From contig OX424563.1 of assembly GCA_949152475.1 (NCBI GenBank), positions 903,001-967,000 on the forward strand: DNA of 64,000 nt, given 5' to 3'. Below the pieces are notes generated by a model. It made no database searches. It was not told the origin of the DNA and worked only from the letters and a program-made list of their open reading frames with translations. Each line of letters starts with the position of its first letter. Position 1 is the stretch's first letter. The position numbers and the translations under genes are program-made. This DNA is from Terebella lapidaria (lineage: Eukaryota; Annelida; Polychaeta; Terebellida; Terebellidae). Of the stretch, positions 11,145 to 20,280 are shown one piece after another.

Positions 11145-11930
11145 CAATGATACTTAGCTAGGGTACTTGTAATGCAAATTTCTTATCCCCTCCTTCCTCT
11201 TTCACTCACAATGAGTTATTGCTTAAATTTTGGTGAGGTTTGAAGAACAAATAGTTATTTTCCGGATAAAACTAATTGGAGGAATATTGTCGAGTTGAGT
11301 GTTAACATTTCTGTAGGGAGATAATAATTTTGGTTATTATATACCTGCGATATTAATCGTCCACATAACACTGTTTGTGCCCTGTACGATAACAACGCTC
11401 AGCGGGCAAATATCAGGGCAAATACTGGCCGGTATCCTGCTCGCTGTCAACGATCGCTCATGCGCATCGAATGGTGTCATACCAACACATGCAAGTGTCC
11501 GGTTGTCCTTTACGGTATTCTTTTCACAGTATATAATAAACACATCACCTGGTTTTTCCAGTATGTGACCCAATATTTGCCCTTGATCCCGGCATTTGCC
11601 CTTGGTCTTCGGCCTCGGGCTAATACTGGGGATCTCAGGCAAATATCAGGTCACATACTGGAAAAAACAGGTAATTTTGTCTACTTATTTTTACAGTGTG
11701 GGAAATTAACACTCACACGTATTGTGGGAAGCCAGAGGCTTGGAATAATTTACAGCTTCGAGTCAGATGACAAAATTTTGGATTTGGAAGGTATCATTCG
11801 GTAGGAAAAACCTTAAGCCTAATTAATCACCATAAACTGATAAAGTGACCATCAGAACGAGAATGGTGGTCGAGAAATCGTGACAGTTGCCTATTCACAG
11901 CATATATTGGGTATGGCTGGCTGCCCCTAG
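11145..11930. other. Intergenic DNA with small foldback element
   Basis: There is no gene. The notable structure is an inverted repeat at 11547-11672. A related word, 'ggcaaatatcagggcaaatactgg', occurs again near 11405, suggesting another fragment of the same repeat. Confidence 0.4.
11547..11672. repeat. Small foldback/MITE-like palindrome
   Basis: Left arm 11547-11590 contains TTTTCCAGTATGTGACC and AATATTTGCC. Right arm about 11629-11672 carries GGCAAATAT and GGTCACATACTGGAAAA in inverse order. The arms are about 44 bp with a roughly 38-bp loop. Confidence 0.75.
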
Positions 11931-11984
11931 TTAAAGCTGGACTAATGGCCTTTTAGGAGAGAAAATAGGTTTTAAAACTAGACG

Positions 11985-14490
11985 TCAAGGCCTGAAGATG
12001 CCTTGGGGCATTTCGTGTGAGTTCTATTCCTACCTAACATATACCTAAGAGACCGCGTCTAGAACCATAATGACTCTGAATCTGTCCGTGGTCAAAGTTT
12101 AAGTGACATACCCCGTCCTTAGGCATCTTTGCGTTTCGCTCTATGACGGACCGTTTCTGAGATATGGCAAACAGGAAGTGCCGAGTCAGCAAAAAAAAAT
12201 TCGACACCAGAAGTCGTCTCGACGCAAGATACCCTCTAGACTAGTTAGTCTAGTGCCAGGAGGCCGGAATTGAGCTCCGTTTTGCTCAACGACGCACCGT
12301 TTCCGAGATACGGCCAAACAGGAAGTGCCGAGCCGGCGAAAAAAAAAATCGACACCAGGGGTCGTTTCGACCCAAGATACCCCCTAGACTAGTTTGTCTA
12401 GTGCCAGAAGGCCGAAATTGAGCTCCGTTTCGCTCTACGACGTACCGTTTCCGAGATACGGCCAAACAGGAAGTGCCGAGTCGGCGAAAAAAAAATCGAC
12501 ACCAGGGGTCGTCTCGACCCAAGATACACACTAGACTAGTTTGTCTAGTGCCAGGAGGCCGAAATTGAGCTCCGTTTCGCTCTACGACACACCGTTTCTG
12601 AGATACGGCCAAACAGGAAGTGCCAAGTCGGCAAAAAATAAAAATCAACACCAGGGGTCGTTTCGACCCAAGATACCCCTAGACTAGTTCGTCTAGTGCC
12701 AGGAGGCCGAAATTGAGCTCCGTTTCGCTCTACGACGCACCGTTTCCGAGATACTGCCAAACAGGAAGTGCCGAGTCAGCAAAAAAAAATTCGACACCAG
12801 GGGTCGTCTCGACCCAAGATACACACTAGACTAGTTTGTCTAGTGCCAGGAGGCCGAAATTGAGCTCCGTTTCTCTCTACGACGCACCGTTTCCGAGATA
12901 CGGCCAAACAGGAAGTGCTGAGTCTGCGAAAAAAAAATTCGACACCAGGGGTCGTCTCGACCCAAGATACACACTAGACTAGTTTGTCTAGTGCCAGGAG
13001 GCCGAAATTGAGCTCCGTTTCGCTCTACGACGCACCGTTTCCGAGATACGGCCAAACAGGAAGTGCCGAGCCGGCGAAAAAAAAAATCGACACCAGGGGT
13101 CGTTTCGACCCAAGATACCCCCTAGACTAGTTTGTCTAGTGCCGGAAGGCCGAAATTGAGCTCCGTTTCGCTCTACGACGTACCATTTCCGAGATACGGC
13201 CAAACAGGAAGTGCCGAGTCGGCGAAAAAAAAATCAACACCAGGGGTCGTCTCGACCCAAGATACACACTAGACTAGTTTGTCTAGTGCCAGGAGGCCGA
13301 AATTGAGCTCCGTTTCGCTCTACGACACACCGTTTCCGAGATACGGCCAAACAGGAAGTGCCAAGTCGGCAAAAAATAAAAATCAACACCAGGGGTCGTT
13401 TCGACCCAAGATACCCCTAGACTAGTTCGTCTAGTGCCAGGAGGCCGAAATTGAGCTCCGTTTCGCTCTACGACGCACCGTTTCCGAGATACCGCCAAAC
13501 AGGAAGTGCCGAGTCAGCAAAAAAAAATTCGACACCAGGGGTCGTCTCGACCCAAGATACACACTAGACTAGTTTGTCTAGTGCCAGGAGGCCGAAATTG
13601 AGCTCCGTTTCTCTCTACGACGCACCATTTCCGAGATACGGCCAAACAGGAAGTGCTGAGTCTGCGAAAAAAAAAATCGACACCAGGGGTCGTCTCGACC
13701 CAAGATACACACTAGACTACTTTGTCTAGTGCCAGGAGGCCGAAATTGAGCTCCGTTTCGCTCTACGACGCACCGTTTCCGAGATACGGCCAAACAGGAA
13801 GTGCCGAGTCGGTGAAAAAAAAATTCGGAACCAGGGGACGTCTCGACTGAAGATACATACTAGACTAGTTTGTCTAGTGCCGGAAGGCCGAAATTGAGCT
13901 CCTTTTCGCTCTACGACATACCGTTTCCGAGATACGGCCAAACAGGAAGTGCCGAGTCGGCGAAAAAAAAAATCGACACCAGGGGTCGTTTCGACCCAAG
14001 ATACCCCCTAGACTAGTTTGTCTAGTGCCAGGAGGCCGAAATTGAGCTCCGTTTCGCTCTACGACGCACCGTTTCCGAGATATGCATGAAAGTCTCAAGG
14101 ATGAATCAGCAAAAATTCTTCCGAGCTCTAGGTCAAAGGTCGTTCGACGGAGTGATCCCAAAATCAATAGGGTTCTTCCTTGGTGGTATATGAACTCCCA
14201 TGCAGAGAATACTTGCCATTGCATGAATACTTTTTGAGTTATCGATCGGAAACCAAGTCTCAAAATCAACCTTGATTTCATCCTCACGGACCTCACGGAC
14301 CCCGGAGCCGCCTCCAAAACAATAGGGGTCTTCCATGTAATATTTCTGACCAGTGGTGTAAATTTGGACAAGATCCGTTCAGGCATTCCCGAGTTATTGA
14401 TCGGAAACCAAAACGGCGGAAAGTAAAAAAAAAAGAAGAAAAAAAAAAAAAAACCAGACAAAACCATAAGGGCATTTCGGGCCGAAATGC
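11985..14490 (+). mobile_element. Helentron-like element carrying a 147-bp satellite
   Basis: The 5' side has a hairpin-like 'gatgccttggggcat' near 11997. The middle is the satellite array. The 3' part, 14090-14490, carries 'aggtcaaaggtcgtt', two 'gatcggaaaccaa' phrases, an A-rich tract and a terminal hairpin, GGGCATTTCGG-C-CCGAAATGCCC, ending in TAATTA. The same 3' module recurs at 4031-4395 (reverse), 16370-16810 plus 19653-19912, and 42110-42300 (reverse). The family name is inferred from the terminal stem-loop and central tandem repeats; no replicase gene is present. Confidence 0.55.
12101..14080 (+). repeat. Satellite array, about 147-bp monomer with 5-mer higher-order unit
   Basis: About 13 monomers begin with 'gtgccaggaggccgaaattgagc' near 12250, 12400, 12549, 12697, 12844, 12991, 13138, 13287, 13434, 13582, 13727, 13876 and 14023, preceded by one diverged edge monomer at 12101. 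Each has GCTCTACGACGCACCG, an A run, CGACACCAGGGGTCGT and the hairpin CTAGAC-TAGTTT-GTCTAG. Private variants repeat at a distance of about 738 bp: GAGCCGGCG, CGACGTACC, the 'aaaaaataaaaatcaac' spacer, GAGTCAGC and TTCTCTCTACG recur in the same order, so five monomers form a higher-order unit present twice. The small minus-strand ORFs here are repeat frames and not genes. Confidence 0.95.
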
Positions 14491-14998
14491 CCTAATTATG
14501 ATGGTACATGTACCGCATGTGTCCATACTGTGTGTTAACAACAGCAATAGTATCGGTTTTACCGGTATGTTATACAAAGGACATTATGCATTAAAGGGGG
14601 AGTCCATCCATAATCAGTGGCTCAGAGATGCAGTGAACAGGCAGAACAATGTTTGGCTAATAACTCTTTCCATAGTTCACATTCATGATCACATTTTTGC
14701 AAAGTATCTCATTTTAGATCCAAAATTTCAAATTTGTTCTTGTTCGGAACATCCACTCTCCTTGGCAGCCTAAACTAGTGAATGAATCTGTTTTCACTGT
14801 TCACCAAAGGAGTCTCAATCAGTGATAACAGATTTTTACTGTTGTATTGAACAAATAATAATGTGATTTTCTCATAGATAGAATATTGAGACAGGCTCAA
14901 AGAAGACAATATTATTTTTTTGTCTCTATGAACACATGACACATGGCAGAATCTACATGTGCGAGAATATAGATTATTTTTCAATCTATTTTTGTCTC
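14491..14998. other. Unassigned intergenic DNA
   Basis: No gene or recognised repeat. The stretch 14870-14995 repeats the words 'tttttgtctct' and 'agattatttt', a weak local duplication just before the next MITE-like element. Confidence 0.3.
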
Positions 14999-15165
14999 TA
15001 GGGGCACTGGATCTATATGGGATTCAGCTTTCCAAGATTTCTCTCCCGACACCCCTATTTAGCTGATCTGACCATTGGCTCGGCAGAGATCCTGGGTAAA
15101 AAAACCTCATCTTCTGTTTTGTTCTCTTGAAAAACTGAATCCCATCTAGATTCTAGTGCCTCTTT
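14999..15165. mobile_element. Small MITE with inverted termini
   Basis: The left end has GGCACTGGATCTATATGGGA and the right end, inverted, GGCACTAGAATCTAGATGGG, each followed inward by ATTCAG and a 'tttccaaga/ttttcaaga' phrase. Arms are about 40 bp with a few differences; total length is about 170 bp. No coding capacity. Confidence 0.7.
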
Positions 15166-15349
15166 AAAAGCCGTTTTAGTCAAGCTTTAATTTAGGCTTA
15201 ATGATCCATATTTATGGAGTTCCTGAAGGGACACTTCGACTTACTACTTACCACTTACTACTTACTCTATCTGGGATATTACGACATACCACTATATTAC
15301 GGCATTTCGGTGTGATGATTAATTTATAATATATACTAGATATCGACGA

Positions 15350-16345
15350 CAATGAAAAATGTCGACTCCGCAAAAAAATTTACCGTTAAAATAATACCCC
15401 TTAGACATGTTTGTCTAGGGCGACGAGTCCGAAAAAAAAGTCCGTTTTGCTCTACGACTCACCGTTTCCGAGATATCGACGAAAACGAAAAATGCCAACT
15501 CGGCAAAAAATTTTTTAGTCAAGGTCAAAGTTCATCAGTCAAGGTCAAAATACATATAAGATAAATGTTGTCTAGAGCAACGAGTCCGAAAATAACGTCT
15601 GTTTGGCTCTACGACGCACCGTTTCCGAGATATCGACGAAAACGAAAAATGCCGACTTGGCAAAAAAATTTTGAGTCAAGGTCAAAGTTCATCCATATTA
15701 CATATAAGACATGTTTGTCTGGGGCGACGAGTCCGAAAATAACATCCGTTTCGCTCTACGACGCACCGTTTCCGAGATATCGACGAAAAAGAAAAATGCC
15801 AACTCGGCAAAAAAATTTCGGGTCAAGGTCAAAGTTCATCCATAATACCAATTAGACATGTTTGTCTAGGGCGACGAGTCCGAAAATAACGTCCGTTTCG
15901 CTCTACGAAGCATCGTTTCAGAGATATCGACGAAAACGAGAAATGCCGACTCGGCAAAAAAATTTCGGGTCAAGGTCAAAGTTCATCCATAATACCCCCT
16001 TAGACATGAGTCCGAAAATAACGTCCGTTTCGCTCTACGACACACCGTTTCCGAGATATCGACGAAAACGAAAAATGCCGAGTTGGCAACAAAATTTCGG
16101 GTCAAGGTCAAAGTTCATCCATGATACCCTTAAGACATGTTTGTCTAGGGCGATGAGTCCGAAAATAACGTCCGTTTCGCTCTACGAAGCACGGTTTCCA
16201 AGATATCGACGAAAACGAAAAATGCCGACTCGGCAAAAAACTCGGGTCAAGGTCAAAGTTCATCAATAATACCCCTTAGACATGTTAGTCTAGGGCGACG
16301 AGTCCGAAAATAACGTCCGTTTCGCTCTACGACGCACCGTTTCCG
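15350..16345 (+). repeat. Satellite array, about 140-148-bp monomers
   Basis: About seven monomers have 'gcgacgagtccgaaaataac', GCTCTACGACGCACCG, 'gagatatcgacgaaaacg', an A run, GGTCAAGGTCAAAGTTCATC and the hairpin TAGACA-TGTT-TGTCTA. One monomer, near 16005, is internally shortened. It shares the GCTCTACGACGCACCG-TTTCCGAGATA core with the 12.1-14.1 kb satellite but differs elsewhere, so the two are related subfamilies. Confidence 0.9.
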
Positions 16346-16810
16346 AGATATGCAGGATGCCTCAAGGATGACTCAGCAAAAAATTATTTCGACCTCTAGG
16401 TCAAAGGTCGTTTGACGTATCGATCCCAAAATCAATAGGGTTCTTCCCTGTTGATATATAAACCTCCGTGCAAAATTCTGCAACTATTGCCTGAATATTT
16501 TTCGAGTTATCGTCCAGAAACCAAGTTTCAAGATCAGCCTTGATTTCATCCTCAAGGACCTCACGGACCTCGGAGCCGGATCAAAAAAAATAATACACCC
16601 AGAGATGTTTGTCTAGGGCGACGAGTCCGAAAATAACGTCTGTTTCGCTCTACGATGCACGGTTTCTGAGATATGCAGGAAGCCTCAAGGATGAATCAGC
16701 AAAAAATTATTTCGACCTCTAGGTCAAAGGTCGTTTGACGGATCGATCCCGAAATCAATAGGGTTCTTTCCTGGTGGCATATGAACCTCCATGCAGAGTT
16801 CTGCAACTAT

Positions 16811-19652
16811 AGGGCCTGTAAGTCTCGTTTCATATATGTCGTAAAATGACGTATTTAGGTACGTAGTGGTGACAAACATTGCCACGTGGTCATTTTTGCT
16901 GATTTTGCTTGACTTTAGAAGCACCATACAAAAATATTATTAAGAATATCGTTACAATTAATTTTTTTCTTAATTACACTTGCACACCAGCGAAACCGAC
17001 TAGCGGAACGCGCGTTCCCTCGATCAAAGATGGCGAGCAGTAGGTTTTGCTTCGATTTGTTTTGCCGAAGAACATGGAATATTTCAGGTTATTTGTATGG
17101 TTTGTGTTGTATGTAGATGAAGAACATATTACTCCGGACAGCAGACATCATAAACAGGTTGTATGCCACTTAAAACGCATAAACAATGAATATTTCTTAT
17201 CGCTGAAAACCCGCAATGATTAACGGAACGCAATACAATGATTTACGGAAAGCGCCAGACAATTTATGTCCCGATGAACGGAACGCGCAAAACCATGTTG
17301 CATGAAATAAATGAAAAAAACAACATGTGACTCAACAAATAGGTGAAAATAATTGTTATGCACACGTGTGTTTCTTTCATAACGTCGAAGAGGATTCCTC
17401 ACTATAAAATTAGGAACATTATGATGTTTTATTATCATTTCTCAATTTAGGAAATGTATCGTGTTCGAAGAAAATTTCAACACGAATGCTAATTTTTCCC
17501 TGAAATATAAATATCGCAGGCCTAAAATTCCCAATAAAATTGGCCAGACTATGTAATATACTAGTATCAATAGTACAAGTAGGCCCTACCAAAAATTTTG
17601 TGGGTGTTATTTATTTTGTGTTTTTTCTTGTTCGTTTTTGTTTTTGGCGTTTTACTGGTCATTCTTATATGCCGAAATATTTCCACCTTTGGAATTTATT
17701 TTCTCAATCACTAGTATCCCTATATGCCATATGTTTCGAAATGGTGTATGGTTTGTATCACTCTTTAAATATAGACCGAAAAGAGCATAAAATAACCAGA
17801 ATGGTTTCCAGATCAGTACTGTAGTGGTTGAAATTAGTATTATGAACATATGGACAGTCATTGTGGAATTTATGATCGATGTATTCGTTTCAGCTTCGAA
17901 TTATAAGCTTTGACCTTGGTTTATAAACACGAAAAATGATCTGCACTGAAAATTACCCAATGCACAAAAAAGTTATACAGATACAAAAACGTTTTATGGT
18001 TATCCATGATCTATTTAACATTTCATGACATTGTAATAGTGATATGAAAATGTGTGTACTTGCAGAAAAACCAGCATGAGATATTACTGTCCACCAAGTA
18101 CCGGTCGGTACGAATCAGTCAGCACCCTATTCCGCTACTATGTTGAAAAACATGAGAACTGTAAATTTACCTTACGACGATACCATGGAAAACGTATGTA
18201 CGTTCATGTAAAATGCATTATAGTCAGTTATAATTGAAGGCCTATAGGCTATGCCTACTTAACATACTACACTCATCACAAAATCTTACTGATATTAGAA
18301 TATAAATAATATTTCGCGCGTGGTTGAAATCAAGCACTTCCATTTAATAGTAATTGTCTCATTCCATTCCTCAGTGTACATCAAAGCACACTCTGGATAT
18401 AATCTTCTGAATGTACATATCTGTTTGTAAAGTCCAGTTAAGATATTGTGAGGTGTGTGGTACGGTATCAAATAAACAAAATAACATACATGTAACATGA
18501 TGTATAGCATGATGAATTGCATACAGTGCGGCTCACCATCTGAATTCTCAAGCTATAAATGACAATAACTCATTCAAGCTCATGTCAGTGATGTTTGCAT
18601 AGGACTACATGGGCCTGCATTTCATAGTCACGCACGGAACACCTCATTATTATATTTTTTGTTAAATTTCACATTCATCTAATATAGGCCTACCTGGTGC
18701 ATAACACTGTCAACAGCTGCCATGTCTGGATTATATGAATATACCTTCAACACTACAGTGAACAAACATGGATACAGTTCGGAAAATAAATTCTTAGCTG
18801 GAAATTTCATGTTCATGACTTCGCGTTCCGTAGGTCAATTCTTTGCGTTCCGTTAATCGTTTGCAAAGTTGATCTTCGCGTTCCGCTGATCTTCGTGTTT
18901 TCTTATCAGCTCATTCTCGGCGCGATACACCCATATTACTATCTAATGCAGGTGCTTTACCTAACTAACCAATCCATAATTTTGTTTTATGTATAGATCA
19001 CATGCACATATCGCCTTAATTTGTTGCATCGGCCGGAAAATTTCTCGAAGCAAAACCTACCGCTCGCCATCTTTGATCGAGTGAACGCGCGTTCCGTTAG
19101 TCGGTTTCGCTGGTGTGACTTGCTCCGAACTACAACATACCACTGTTTATAATAATGAATGGATATTTTTTCATGGTCAATTCGCCCCCGATCTATGTTG
19201 TGTTTCGCAGCATGTTTTTGGACTCCATATTCCAATATAACACGATTATTTTTGTGATGTTATGACAAACAGTGTACAGAACATATGCCACATCATATAT
19301 AGGCACAAACACCACCGACGGTTTGGATACTAGTCATGTAGTTTCAAGAGAATGATCTTTTTTCTCCCGTCAAGGTCATGACCTTGGAACATAAAAACAT
19401 ACGTTTTTCATCCCTTTTAAATGGAATGAAATGTTTACGAAAAATGCATATTTAGGTCGTTAACGATCGTAGGAACGGGTCATGATCAAAGTACGAACAT
19501 GCGATAATTTTCCGATAATTTCCGTGTAAGTTGCAGGAGTTCGAATATGTAGAATTTCACGAATTGGCCCGAAAATTTGGCGGGAAAGTCAAATGTCACC
19601 AGAAAGGTCAAATCACGTAAAATAACGTGACGTTTCAAATCTCACTTACACG
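16811..19652. mobile_element. 2.84-kb TIR element with symmetric subterminal repeats
   Basis: It interrupts a repeat whose intact form (near 16475-16510) reads '...caactattgcctgaatattt'. The termini are GGGCCTGTAAGT and, inverted, GGGCGTGTAAGT. A second inverted pair of about 70 bp lies at 16983-17054 and 19050-19122; it contains CGAAACCGACTA, GGAACGCGCGTTC and GATCAAAGATGGCGAGC. GGAACGC-type words occur at 17004, 17225, 17247 (variant), 17280 and, inverted, at 18823, 18845, 18878 and 19089. No transposase was recognised; the interior 17.3-18.8 kb is AT-rich with only short frames. I read it as a non-autonomous DNA transposon of unassigned superfamily. Confidence 0.7.
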
Positions 19653-20003
19653 CCCTACTGCGTAAATATTTTTCCAGTTATCGTCCGGAAACCAAAAATT
19701 AGCCTTGATTTCATCCTCACGGACCTCACGGACCTCGGATCCGGCTCAAAAAGAATAGAGTTCTTCCACATATCATTTCTGACTTGTGGTGAAAATTTGA
19801 CGAGGATCCGTCAAGGCAATCTAAAGTTATCGTCCGGAAACCAAAAGTGGCGGAAGAAGAAGAAGAAACAAAAAAAAAAATTCTGCTAAAACCATTGCCT
19901 TAATTAGAAAATTTATGGGTAATTTTTTACTGTATCCTTTGCCTTTGTAATGTCATGATGTAATTTCAAAGTGGTGAGTAGTAATGTCCCTTCAGGAACT
20001 CCA

Positions 20004-20280
20004 TACATATTAGTCCAGCTTTAAGTTTCCGATAATGATGCAACGTTGGAGACGAGATAGATCTAGATCTAACACAGGTGTGACAAGTTCAGTTAGGATC
20101 CAGATCTACCCACATGCTTTCCAGATGATTTTGGTGTTGTCATCGTCGATATCGTTCAAACTTTGATGAGTTACGTTTTCTTTCATTCATTGCTACATGT
20201 ATTCGTAAATCGCGCGATTTCTTTGGTGAACTATGGAAAGCCGAAGTGGACATCCAACATCGTTGCACAGGCGTTATTTT
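20004..20280. other. Unassigned intergenic DNA
   Basis: No recognised gene or repeat. It lies between the nest ending at 20003 and the next HINE-like copy. Confidence 0.3.

Larger units (their letters stand above)
15298..19912 (+). mobile_element. Second satellite-type Helentron-like element (interrupted)
   Basis: It starts near 'tacggcatttcgg', carries the array 15350-16345, a partly duplicated 3' module (16346-16590, then a monomer piece and a second module from 16600), and resumes after a 2.84-kb insertion at 19653. It ends near 19912 with 'ccaaaagtggcgg', an A/G-rich tract and CCTTAATTAG. It is a sister of the 11985-14490 element. Confidence 0.55.
15215..20003. mobile_element. Outer element bounded by a perfect 19-bp inverted repeat
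   Basis: TGGAGTTCCTGAAGGGACA at 15215-15233 is exactly inverted at 19985-20003, and the next bases inward ('acttactact' on the left, 'agtagt' on the right) also pair. The 4.8 kb between holds a satellite-type element which is itself split by another element, so this is the outermost layer of a three-level nest. No transposase-like ORF is present. It may be a MITE-like element enlarged by insertions. Confidence 0.7.

Noticed and set aside
12286-14467. Series of 71-residue and longer minus-strand ORFs with RNGAQFRPPGTRQTSL
   Set aside because: They repeat exactly with the satellite monomer and track its DNA variants, so they are satellite frames and not a protein family.
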